DNA from: Boletus sp. NGJ
Taxonomy: Eukaryota; Basidiomycota; Agaricomycetes; Boletales; Boletaceae
NCBI GenBank assembly: GCA_019096195.1
Contig: JAGTXK010000091.1
Location: forward strand, 992,001 to 1,056,000
DNA: 64,000 nucleotides
Reading direction: 5' to 3'
Below the pieces are notes generated by a model that was not told the DNA's origin, searched no databases, and saw nothing but the letters and a program-made list of their open reading frames with translations. This document shows positions 10,392 through 21,700 of this stretch, piece after piece (the stretch's first letter is position 1; each line of letters opens with the position of its first letter). The translations under genes and the position numbers were made by a program.

Positions 10392-13290
10392 TCACGACGT
10401 GTGTGCGCTCTGCGGTAACAGATCCACGTTCACGCTCGACACGACCGTCGAGAGGTGGCTCTCCGTCACCATCTTTCGACGCCGTTGACCGACTTTCCAA
10501 ATGACGTCTTTTAGTTCTTGGACGACCTCGCCGCTGGGTGCCCATCGGAAACGACCGGCTGGATCGAGATCGAGAGCAGAGTGAAGTGGGGTTGGGGACA
10601 CCGCCCCGTCTGCGCTCTCCCGCTTGGCTCTTGCGCGTCGGATGCGTTCCTCCCTGCTCAGCTTACTTCGCTCGCGCGTAAACGCGCCGACGTTGCCCGA
10701 CTCTGCTTCGAATACCTGTTCGATCCCGGGCGGGGGTAGGTGTGTCGCAGACGCTGCCAAGAGGAGGTGCGCCGTCGCGTCGTCCATCCCCGCGCCGAGA
10801 TCTAGCTCCAGTGAGACAGGGGGTGAAACGACCCCCAGACCCACATCGTCGTCGTCGTCGCATGATGTCGGCGGGAGGACGTCCTCGACGCGATCCGACG
10901 CGTTGGTGCCCGTAGGATCGTCCGGGTCGTCCGTGGGAGGGTCTTCGTCCGTCAAGGGCGTGCGTGGCGCAACGAGATGCACGAGCCGTTCGCGACCGCG
11001 TTCGCATTCGCGGAGCGCCAGACCGAGCTCGCGCCGGAGACGCTCGTACGCTTGGATCGCGGGGTGTTGTGACGGCTCCCCGGCCCCGACGCCGTCGCCG
11101 TCGCCCCAGGACGAGGTCGAGGGACGGGACGAATGTCCCGGGGAATACATCGTCCGTTCTTCTTTCAGCGACGCGACGCACTGTTCGAGTTGCTCCCGCG
11201 CGTCATCCAGCGCAGAGGAAATCGCGTCCACGTGTGATGCGAACCGGGTGAGATGAGACGGCGTCGGCGCAAATGGGACGATTTGCTCCACCGCGTGTGA
11301 GAGTGGGAGATGAGTCCGTGCTGGAGGTGGAGAGGCAAGGGAACCGGGCGTGTTGAGCCCTGAAGCACTTTCGGAAGCCGACTCGTCCACCTTGAGATGT
11401 TGCTCCTCGACTTCGTCCAGTACCTCTGATAGTCGTGACGATGCGTCTACGAGCGTCGATGTCAAGAGGCTCATGACAGAGCGTGCGTCTTCCCAATAGA
11501 CCTCGTCTTCGTCGTCCTCGAAACGTAATGCCAACAGATGCGAACATGCGAATCGTTTCGATGCCAACGCGTTCTGCAGCGAGTGGCGCAGTGATGAGAG
11601 TGAAAAGGGATGTCGTCTCGTGTGCATGCTGGTGTACTTGGACCCTGGGGACATCGTGGTTCGACGTGTTGTCGAATTGCCTCGTGTAGGCGACAAGGGA
11701 GTACTGCGTTGTGATAGCTCAAGCATCCGTAACCCTCCGCCAACACGATTTCGGTAGAGACCCAACGCGGCGACGCCAAACGAATTGTCTTCTTCATCCT
11801 CTACCAAGGATGAATCTGCTGTCACCATCACTTCTTCTTCTTCTGATACATCTGCGAGCAGCTGCGGAGGCGACGAGGGCACGTTCCGCGATCGCGAACG
11901 GGCTGGAGAAGGTGAGGTGGTCCCTGACAGGGAACTCAAATCAGATCTTCGCTTCTCTCTGCGCTGTGCGAGTTGGAACGGAGGTGGAGATCCCGCGAGG
12001 GCGAGCGAGACATACGATCCGTTCCACGTCGACCGCTTCTTCATGCGATCCGTCAGAGGAGTAGCACGGGGCGACGGGCCTGGATGTGAGAGCGGCCGAT
12101 GTGAATCACTGCTGGGAGTAAATGTCGATTTTACAGGCGATGGTGGTGCATACATCTCGGCGAGCTGTGCTAGTTCGGAGGGCGACGTGATGGCGGAGAG
12201 GAGTTGACGGACATTATCGCATTGTGTTTGAGTCGTTAGAAGGGACGTGGACAGGGCAACCCGAAGCGAGGAAGATGGTGTGAGTGGAGATGCAGGACCG
12301 TAGAATATACTACAGAAAGTCAATATATTATGGCGGGGGATGAGACTCAAAGGTACTCTACCTTCGTTCCTCGTTCTCCAATATAGTAAAGGTATCATTG
12401 ATCACAGTGTCCCAAAGTTGGCCGGCGGAGACCAAGTGTTGCAAGGCTAATAAAGACTTGAAAAATTTCCATCACGTTAGCAAACAGATCCTTGACACGA
12501 GGGAAAGATGACTGACAGGTGTCATAACATCAGGTTTAGAGCGTATATCCAGTTTGTGAACATGCATATAGTACAGTGTGCCAGCGAGCAACAGAAAAGC
12601 GAAAAAGTAAAATCGAGCACTGAGAATGGCGACGGCGACTGTGAACGAAAGCGTGAGGGGCCAAACGGGAATTTCGGGCTCTGGAGGCATGGACAGTGAG
12701 AGATTGTCGGTCATCGTGCTTTCTGCCGCACTTGGCGTTCTGCTGTGACTGTCGGAAAGCTTTCCAGGTAACGACGTGGACAATCCCCGCCTGTGCGATT
12801 CAACCATGGGTGTGGTGGCGAATGGGGGCGATAATAGGGAGGAAGAGATGACCCCATATTTGAACCGTTCCGCGAACGCTTGCGTGCGTAGGGACAAGCG
12901 GTCCGAGGAAAAGAACGAACTGAGTGACTACGTTACGTTCATTGCATTGTGAGGACAGCGAAAGCAAGTAGCGGAAGCGGCGTAAAAAGATATGTGCTGC
13001 TAAGCGGCTAATGCTGTGATGGGGACGCTTGTGAGTGCTCACCTCAACTGCGCCAAGAATAAGGAAACATAGTCTTTCCATTCTCTCGGAGTGTTTGGAG
13101 ACGGATGGATGGCCCGTTAAATAGGGCTGGAGTGCAAAGTCTGCTATACCTCCGGGGATGAGCTCAGAGGCTTCACCGGAGTCTGCAGCATGGGACGAGC
13201 GTGTAAGGGGCGAAAAAAGGGGGCAATACATGAGCACATGCCTCTAAAATACTCCTCAAGTGGGTGCCCATCAAAGACCGGTTGCGCCAT
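10392..13290 (-). CDS. Inp2/vezatin-like membrane protein (myosin-binding family)
   Basis: Large protein whose main exon runs from about 12310 to the stop at 10392. Upstream exons read LALQHLVSAGQLWDTVINDT and FTILENEER, spliced to SIFYGPASPL and SLRVALSTSLLTTQTQ. Before that comes a hydrophobic pair of segments (PVWPLTLSFTVAVAILSA and FYFFAFLLLAGTLYYMHVHK, about 12660-12545) that would form a membrane hairpin. Further upstream are TQAFAERFKYGVISSSLLS and ERMERLCFLILGAVE. The ATG at 13290 (MAQPVFDGHPLEEYFRGM) is the best start I find. This architecture resembles fungal proteins carrying the vezatin/Inp2 myosin-binding domain; yeast Inp2 ties peroxisomes to myosin V. The C-terminal 600 residues are Ser/Pro-rich and acidic, ending in a basic segment. 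Splicing between 13290 and 12920 is not resolved; one apparent break near 12940 may be a misread exon. Confidence 0.5.
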
Positions 13291-13749
13291 TGGTTTCACA
13301 GCACGAATGTCAGGCTGTAGGGCGCGATCAGGAATAGCGACTTCAGGATGCAGTGTACACTGCCTGGTATTCGTGACGTGTCGTGAAAATGAAAACGAAA
13401 TACGAATGAACCCGGAGATGGGCAGCAGGACGGTGAAAGGAGAGAATATGCGCTCCGAGTCGGAAGGCAGAATTTGCGTCTGCCCGATAGCCACAGCCGT
13501 TGGGGCTCACTGGCAAGTCCTTATGTAATACATGACACAAATCCGAGCTAGCTCTTGTGCCAGTGGCCGTTTCCTAAGCGCGGGCATGGCGATCCACAGC
13601 AACGACGCAGAGGTGGGTCACGTACTAGTACCGTCATTGGTGGGACTCGGTCGCGTCCGGCATGGTTCCGTTAGCCTGGCCGTCTCAATGGCAGCGACTA
13701 TACCAACATCATAACAATCGGATCAATGGATAACCGTCAGTGGGAAGTC

Positions 13750-15330
13750 TGCATGGTGACCGGAGTCGGTTCACGGGTCCGTTAACTCCATTGTTGCTAG
13801 CGCTCAGCTACTACAGCAGCCACGACATGAGGCACAGAGTCTCCAAATTGACCAGTGACGCTCGACGGCTCAGCCTCTTTGAAGCGATGGTGTTGGTTCT
13901 CCTTCTTGATACGATTACCCCAGAGAATCGTTGAAACAGTGTGATTCGTTTACTTACTTCCAGAACGTACTCACTGGATACACATGTTTGCTGCAGGGAA
14001 TTCACATACGGCTACAAGGCTCAGCATGATGACGTCGTCATCAACGTTACTCTGGAACATGCGTCGTCCTCGCTCGTTGGGCGAATGTCACCGGAGATGG
14101 CTTCCTTGACCCACAAATTTGTAGGTTCTCTGTCTAGTGTGGTGGATGTTCCACTATCAATCCCTTTCTGCGTATCTTCCGGTCGACTACATTCCAGGGT
14201 TTATGCTTGGCACGTCATCCAGCGAGAAATTGGTCTCGATGGTGAAAGATATACCATACGAGACCTTGAAGCAGAATCTGGTGCGCTCTTGACTTTGTCG
14301 CGATGATGTTTCAAACTCACCTGAGCATCAAGGGATCTACATCTGAAAAACGTTCTGCTATGGACACTGTGCTGAGGTATCAGGAAGAATCCAAGACATG
14401 CGCATCAGAACTTACATTGACGAACGTCTACATCTGTAAGTCCCTGTACTTCAATACGTCTGTGGGCTGACTGTGGTACCACCAGCTGCGATTGATAATG
14501 TGATTGAGCGTCGCTGTGCATACCGTTCTACTAATGAATTTTCGTGTTAGATCGCCGCTACACCACAGACGTTTTTGTTGACGTTGTTCATGTTCCCTGA
14601 AAAGCAGAATAGGGCTCAAGAGGAGCTTGATCGTGTGGTGGGCTCGGACAGGCTTCCGGCATTTGAAGACCGACCGTCGCTCGTATACCAAGGCCATTAT
14701 CAGCGAATGCTTCTGGTGGCACCCAACCTCACTCGCAGGTGAGTCGATGGCCGCTTTTCTGGATTCAACCTGGGTTGAACCTTCGAGAGGTGTCGCACAC
14801 TATACGACCGAGGATGACATATCCGAAGACTATTATATCCCCAAAGGTCAAGCTACTACGTGCGATCACTCGTCAGATTCGATACGTGGTACGTTCGGGT
14901 TCCATCATCACTTTGATCCATTTACATGATGCACACCTAGGGCGATATCTCGCGCATGCGAAGATCCAGAATCTCGCATCAGTAGCGGTTTTCTGTATGA
15001 AAACTTTGGCTTCGGAAGACGGCGAGTAGTAACCAGTGTAAAATATCCTTTTCATTGACATTTGCAAAAAAACCTCTCTTTACAGTGTTTGCCTAGGACA
15101 AGTGTATGCAGATAACATGCTGTGGGCTCGTGTCGTACAAATCCTTGCTACGCTGACAATCTCTGGCAAGGGATCTGAGCAAGTAAAGGAGAATAATGCA
15201 TCCGACCCGAGATACGAAGGCAGTTTCACGGCGTAAGCGAAGTTGTGTCTGGGTGTGGGTAGAGTGCTGACGTCGACAATGTTGTACAGACGCCAGAAAG
15301 TATTCCAGCACAACATCACCCGTTCGTTCT
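13750..15330 (+). pseudogene. Decayed cytochrome P450 monooxygenase
   Basis: Scattered P450 blocks in order but in different frames. They are a possible LLDT/PENR remnant near 13900; FTYGYKAQHDD near 14000; PVDYIPGF near 14185; LLTLFMFPEKQNRAQEELD (14575-14632) with DRLPAFEDRPSLVY; a K-helix region ECFWWHP; HYTTEDDISEDYYIPKG; and a heme-loop FGFGRR (15007-15024) that splices to VCLGQVYADNMLW (15086 on), with a C-terminal FQHNITRS near 15305. The heme cysteine is recoverable only through a GC-AG intron (15022-15085). Against function: the invariant ExxR motif reads ECFW, the stretch between the IPKG motif and the heme loop (the PERF region) is largely missing, and several frames break upstream of 14500. 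No intact N-terminal membrane anchor is found. I call it a pseudogene of the fungal microsomal P450 class. Confidence 0.72.
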
Positions 15331-16062
15331 CGTACTAGAGAAGCACTCCTCCGTGAAGCCAGTACACTTTCCCAAGGACCTGTTATCTTGTGGAATCCGG
15401 GCACACCGTCGTGTGCGGGTACTAAGAGCTCGCCCCTCCTTCGGGGGAGGGGACAAGTAAACAAAAATTCCACGTCGAATTCCTGAAAATTCGGCCCATG
15501 GTTTTGCAGGTAGCTGTAGCCATGGCTGATCTGGCCGAACTCCTGCGATCGGAAATCGCGTTTCGTGATAAACCACTAACCATCCCCTACGGAGGTTATG
15601 TAGGTTATACTGACATATACTCATATATATGTCCTATGTAAAATTGATGATTAGTATCTGGTCCGTCGCAACTCGGCACCGACTCGCACTGGCATATGCG
15701 AGTATGTATGGGCGACACGTCCAACATTTAAGTTGATCATACCTATATTCTATGTATTCCATTCTCCTTGAGGCAAAGTCTAATTCATTGAGAGTGCCCT
15801 GCCCGAGATCTCTCTTAACCACGATGAACATGGTTGCATGGGGTGAGTGTGGTCTACGCTGCACATGAAAGACGTTACGTGACTCAAAGTACTAGTATAG
15901 GCAAACCACGAGGTACGGCGACTACAGCTCAAGATCTTGGTCGGGCAATGGACCACTCAAATGCGAATTAGTTCACTCCCAGACACCTCCTCCCCACCTG
16001 ACGAGGAACAATCGTCGAAGAGGAATGTCTCCCAAGGATGTTGTCAGATACAGCCTTGCGGA
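15331..16062. other. Gene-free stretch with a GC-rich hairpin
   Basis: No coding region recognised. A perfect 7-bp inverted repeat (CCCCTCC / GGAGGGG, 15433-15439 and 15446-15452) around a 6-nt loop could fold in RNA or single-stranded DNA. The rest shows no repeat or motif I can support. Confidence 0.35.
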
Positions 16063-17002
16063 TTACGACTCTTGGCCTTTTGCTACCTCCCTCCAAGTCC
16101 GAAGTGTCCGAGTTCTGTGATGATCAACATCTAGAAAATTTTGTTCTTTAGCAACGTCGTCGGTGGGCCAGTCCAAATCCAGGTGTCTATCAAACGCCTG
16201 GGTGATGTATTCGTGATTCATTAGGCGTTCGCGAGCTTGAAAGCGTTTATATGCCGGATGAGTTAGGAACAATTGGGAGGAGGAGGGCTCAGCCAAGATC
16301 ATGTCGATCTCCTCTACTTTGTCATAGCAGTATTTGAAGAGGTCTGCTAGTTCTTTCAAAAGCTTGCTGAGCGCCTCCCTATTGGGAAGGAAAGAGAGAT
16401 GGGTTGAACATCGTCTGTGCTATGAAAACGATCCTTTTCCCCCGGGCCTCTGGATCTGAACCTTCATCTGATTCGAAGGTGTTCTTTATGAGCCTGCTGC
16501 GCTGCTCGTCGGAAACGGATGACGGAGAGTACATGAGGGTGGTCCACAAAAGTACCCAGAACGCGGACTCCATATCATCATCAGCATTTCGGTCTGCAGT
16601 TCTGTCTTCCGCCAGGAGTGCGGACATGATGCATGCACTGCCACGTCCCCTAATCGAAGTTTGTTAAAAGGGACAACAGCAGAGCAATCGATATGTTGCC
16701 AGCACTGACGTCCCGATGCAGAATTTGAATAACATGTGCTCCTCTATGAGCTGAGAAGAAGCCATTTTTCTTGTGAGTCTGACTGCCACATTGAGAAGTA
16801 ACTCACCATCCAGCGCGTCACGAGTGGAAGCGAACTCGGACATTCCAACAATGTTAAGAACGAGCCGATAGTGAGAATGAACCGAAATGGGCAGTTCGAA
16901 ATGACAGGCCCAGTCTTTCTGCGAACACGTCCAATTTTGAGGTCGTTGAAGTATGTGGCCCTCCACTTCCCCGGATGCAAGGCAGACTGTTATTTGCCCC
17001 AT
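16063..17002 (-). pseudogene. Remnant of a FunK1-type fungal protein kinase
   Basis: Fungal-specific kinase family (FunK1), expanded in Agaricomycetes. Blocks in order on the minus strand: VCLASGEVEGH, DLPIS-like FELPISVHSHYRLVLNIVG, FASTRDALDGELL, the catalytic-loop motif ILHRDVSAGNISIALL (16725-16680), then GTWQCM, MSALLAEDRTADR and DDDMESAFWVLLWTTLMYSP, and a C-terminal part to the stop at 16063. The HRDxSxGN loop is intact, but the segment that should run GTWQ...MSALL is split between frames near 16640, an in-frame stop lies before GTWQ, and the N-terminal lobe (Gly-rich loop, Lys) is absent. I therefore read it as a truncated, frameshifted copy. An unannotated intron near 16650 is the main alternative. 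Confidence 0.68.
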
Positions 17003-17167
17003 CTCTCTGGCTGAGGTGCATTCCTTACAAATCTCTGCTCCCGGCGTGGTGTCTTGTCGCTCGGGATGCCGATAAATGGGTCACTATATATTCAACCATT
17101 ACCATGTACACCGTAGGTCTAGATAACAAGCTTAGGACAGATGCTACAAGTGGACGAGTCAAGTGAC

Positions 17168-18575
17168 TCAAGTCGAATCGTTCCAGAACCCCTCCCATAC
17201 ATGCATCTTTTCGACTCTATCCCATTCCTTGCGTCGGAACACATCCTGTCCCTGAATGATCCTCAGCTCCCTGCCTTTCATCCTCCTACATTTTCGGTCA
17301 GGCTCGCTGGCGTCTAGCTCGTCGTCCGTTGAAGGGACAGACAAGGTCAACGCAGACTCATGTGTGAGGGTGAGAATGGCACGTGTTTTGGAGAGAGTAT
17401 GAGAGGCTGCATGAGCGAGAGGCGGAGGTGACTTTGTTGAAGAGAGTGGGGACGCGCTATTCTGAGGGGTATAGTGGCCTAGGAGAAGAGCTGAAAAGAG
17501 GTCTCCAACGCCAGAAAAGTAGCCTGGTATAAGCTCGACACACCCCGCGTAGACGGTGGATAAAGACCCTCCGAGATTATCATTATCATTCACAGAAGAT
17601 GCTATGCAAATGAGGTACGACTGTTCGTCATGAATCGACCCGTTACTTGATTGCATTGGAGGAAGGAGGTACGATGGGAGTGAGGCAGAGAGCTTGGACA
17701 ACGGAATGGAAGAGATGACGACATTGCGAACACAGTAAATGTCGTGTAATTTTCGTAGAGCAGCATGGAGCGATGCAAGATCAGTGAGGGACACTTCGGT
17801 GAGCACTCTGACAGGTTTGCCCCAATCAGTTATTTGGCAGAGCTGGAAATTAAGAGACGTACTCGACCTCGAACCAGTTCGGAGTGATGATGGTTGCCAG
17901 TGGGAGCATTTGACGGTATGCAGAAACGCAATCTTCTGACACATAAAGTTTTCCGGAATCACCAAGCACGGCTGACAATTTGGGCGAGTTCGAGTGTGGA
18001 ATAACGAGACGCAGACTACTCACGATCAAGGAGGTATATAAGGTTTGGGTTGGACATTTTGAGCTTCTTCACTAGCTCGTGAACTGAGCCCAGTGACTCT
18101 GCATTCGGGATGTAGCCTGTAAGAAGACGGTTGGGTACGAGCACGCCGGATTGCTGCATCGAGTCAAAAATATGAGCGAGTTCCCCCGCGCTTGTTCTGG
18201 TGCCTCCAAAGTGACCATAACCTGTATACGAGATCGGCTCATTAGTGCCGATGAGTCGATCTGTCAGGAAGTACTCACCAGTATGATTGGAAAAATTAAC
18301 CGTATTTACGACCTGTGAGGCGAATTATCACATATGTTAGATCACTAAGCACATCTTTTGCGCTCACATCGACATCGTAGCCCATGCATTGGAGGGGAAA
18401 TACCGCTGCCTTTCCACCGGCGTATCCAAACGCAACGTGTGATTGTACGCTCAAGATCCGGTCACTGGCAAGATATGAGCGCCGGGCGTGTTAGATGGAG
18501 CTCTTTAACATACCTGCGGTTTGGTGTTCCGGCTTGTTTACTGTCAGCGTCGGACTCGGATGGCTCGATGGTCAT
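17168..18575 (-). CDS. Pyridoxal kinase
   Basis: Cytosolic kinase of the vitamin B6 salvage pathway: ATP phosphorylates pyridoxal, pyridoxine or pyridoxamine. The short first exon starts at ATG 18575 ([13 protein letters not shown]) and splices to [19 protein letters not shown], the N-terminal substrate-binding block of the family. Then come [14 protein letters not shown] with [20 protein letters not shown], a [13 protein letters not shown] block, [13 protein letters not shown] spliced to [20 protein letters not shown], and the anion-hole/catalytic motif [18 protein letters not shown] near 17530-17475. The length (about 350-390 residues) is somewhat long for the family because of a C-terminal insert rich in Ser and Pro. 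Intron ends reconstruct clean GT-AG junctions. It is divergently transcribed from the START gene. Confidence 0.87.
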
Positions 18576-18712
18576 GACTACGAGAGCTCGGATTATCGTC
18601 CCGATTCCCGAAGCGGCTCAATATTCCGGATTAGGAATGAGGGAGTCGCCGTCCACGTTTACCTGTTCAAGTGTGGCAAAAGGCAATTGACTGGTGGCGT
18701 GCAGGACAAGTC
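18576..18712. promoter_or_regulatory. Shared divergent promoter (pyridoxal kinase / START protein)
   Basis: Only about 137 bp separate the two inferred start codons, which face away from each other, so both promoters and 5' leaders must fit here. I see no clear TATA box. Inference from gene layout; it depends on both start choices. Confidence 0.45.
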
Positions 18713-21700
18713 ATGTCAGACGGTACAAGGCGAGTACCCGTCCTCATCTACAACACAGATACACTCATAAATGCTGCCACAGGCTCCGTCAAGCGTGGTC
18801 TGATGCACTTGGTGCCGCTGAGAACAACTTTCGCCAACTACTCACCTCACACAACTCTGGTGATTGGAAACATGTCTCTCTTGCCTCCGACACCCCGACA
18901 CCACCAAAGGGAAAGTCGAGGCTATCTCCCAACCCCGACTTGACGGACGTCGTCGTTCACCGCAAGACGACCAAGTCAGGTGAGAACGTGTATCGAGTGG
19001 TTCTCGACGTGCCTGCTACAGATGAATCGGCCGTTCTCGATGCTTGGAAAGCCGTCATCACGACCCCAGAGCTCAGGCAGGAGTGGGACCCTGCAGTCGA
19101 AGGCGCCCACCTCGTTGAGATGTTTGACCATAAAACAAGAATATCTAAGACGCAATTTACGCTAGGATGGCCAGCTAAGTACGTATTCTGTCTTGTTCAT
19201 TTCCCTACGCGGGCACTTAATCACTCTAAAAAGTCCAAGAGACGCAGTTACGATTTCTAGATTGCACCAGGATGCTTCGACGATCATAGATGTCACAACT
19301 TCCTTACCCCGTTCCACTGATGAACCTGCATATCTCAGACCTTCTCCTCCTTACGTCAGATCACATGTTGAACGTACGTCCTCCTATTCAATTCATCTCT
19401 TTGCCTCACACCTTCCACGTTCAATTTAGTATTTGCATGGTGTATCCAATACACTCATCCCTCTTCGATATCCACCTCTCCATCCGACACACTCAGAAGA
19501 CGCTTTTCGACCGTTATTCCACGCCTCCGAATATCATGTTTCTGGCAACACGACATCCGTGCCGTATGGAATTTCGGTTCCACAGCCACTATCTGTCAGC
19601 AACTCTGTACCATGATCTTGGGCTTGTACAAGATTGTTAAAAAGCGTGGATCGAAAGTTCCAATGTTGGCTGGTTATGGATATGGAGTCGGCGTCGAAAG
19701 GGTCAGGTTTCAGCTTGACAGACAGGCGTTGGCGGTCGAGTATCTGGTACACCTTGAAGAGGACGGTGGTGAGGAGAGCAATAGCATCCAGAATCTCGAC
19801 GAACTCCGGGAGCACAGAAGACTCACTCGCTCGATTGAATTTCTTCTTCCCGCTTCTGAGGGCTGGGACATCCAAGTTACCACCAAAGCATCGTCAGAGA
19901 GAGTTGAGAAGCTCCCCTGGACAGCAATAGCCATACGTGGCAAGCCCTCATCTCCTACTCCAGGGAGTCTCGCTAAGCCACTTGATTTAACCGTGTTCCG
20001 CATCACGCACTCATTGCTACCTGATACGCACTCTATCCTCAAAGTCCGTGTCGTCCTTGAACTTTCTGGTCCTTCGAGTGGGATTAGACTCAACGGTCTT
20101 CCCCAAACTATTCAAGTAGTTGAAGAACGTGATCCCGGCTCCTTGTCCGCGGCTCAGCAACAGCTCTTACAAGATGCGTCAAGCATAGCTGATGCAAGTT
20201 TCCAGACGGCGTCTTCTGTGAGCTCGGTGGGGACTATTGGAAGTGGAGGTCCTCCAATAAGGCGGCATCTAGTGAAAGAAGTTGGGGAGAGATTAGCAAC
20301 TGCTGAAAAGTCGATTTTGTCAAGAGTAAAGCGAAGTTATATTTATTTCTCGTCGCTACTGCAGGAGCCGGAGGCCAAATGGAAAAGAAGTGAGTTCCGT
20401 TTCGTTCATCCGATGGAGACTTGAAGTGACGTGGAATTTAGCCACGGAAGCAAGGGGTGTATCGGTAACCCAACTCGATTCGATCGATCCGACGCTTGTG
20501 GTATATCGTGCTGAGGCAACTTTTGTTGGGTTGGGAATCTGGGACCTGTATGGCGCGCTCGTATCCCCTGGAGCACGTGCATTCTGGGACAAGCAATACG
20601 ATGATGCGATTCTTCTCGAGGATGTTAACGAACTCACAGAGCTCTGGCACTTCAAAACGAAACCCGCATGGCCTGTTTTGTATGTTCAAAGTTTTAGTTC
20701 TCCATCGAACATCTATGCTGGTGGCTAATACGAGTGATTTCTGACAGTGGACGAGATACCGTACTTCTGAAGACCGTCTACAAGTCGCCCACGACGATCC
20801 ATGTTTTTTTGTTTTCCGCAGATGACCCCTTCGTCTTCCCTTCCCTTCCACCCCCAGACCCTTCTTTCATCCGGGCCCAAGTGGACTTGCAAGGCTGGGC
20901 CATTGAAGCCCTGTCACCATCCACGACTCAGCTAACTCTGCTTGAACAGTCCGACCCTAAAGGATGGAGTAACAAGGCGAGCACGATCCCAGCACAGATG
21001 GTGGGTGCCGTCGCAGGCGTTGGCGATTTCGTGATTAAATGCGGGGGGCCGCCCGTTTTAACGAGGTTGGCCGGGGCGAGGGCGCTCGAGATGCGATACG
21101 ATCACGAGAAGGGCTTGTTTAGGGTTGCTTATGAAGGTTCAGAGGGTAGGAGAAGTGGCTTGAATGGGGTCAATGGGGCTAGCGGGTCCATTACAGGTGC
21201 AACTGCCGACGCTGGCGCAAGTGTGGAGGAAGGCACGACTTTGAACAAGTCCGCGGCAACGACGATAACGACGGATATTCATACTATCGAATGTGAAATA
21301 CGATGCGACTTGGACACCTGGGCATCATCTCTCGATATTGTCGTCGACCCGCCTCCTCAATCCGTGACTGCCCTCCGACGACATCGCCTTTCCTCACTTG
21401 GTGGAGGCCTCTGGCTAACCTTTGGCCATGACGCCTTGTTTGCATCCGATGAGCGTCTGTTGGCGATCGTGCGACGCGGTCCGATGAGCACGGCTAGAGA
21501 CAAAGGCGTAGTGATGGTCAACGGAGCACGCGTGACTGTGGACGTGGAAGAGCTCTCGGAGGCTGAGATCAAGGCGCTCAGCAAACGAAAACGTGTCAAG
21601 CCTATCCGTGTCCCTCTTGATCAGCCGCCGGTGGTCGGTGCCATACGCCGTCGACGTGCCGAGTGGGACGCAGACGGAGCAGCAATGGCTGATGCAACTC

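Noticed and set aside
10624-11256. Long plus-strand frames antisense to the Inp2-like gene
   Set aside because: They have no domain resemblance and are shadows of the GC-rich minus-strand exon.
12472-12897. Start of the Inp2-like gene at 12897
   Set aside because: The codon there is TTG, and related sequence continues upstream into further exons.
17820-17875. Insertion after WFEVE in pyridoxal kinase
   Set aside because: It is explained by a normal 55-nt intron (GA|GTACGT ... CAG|A) that joins E to VLTEVSL.
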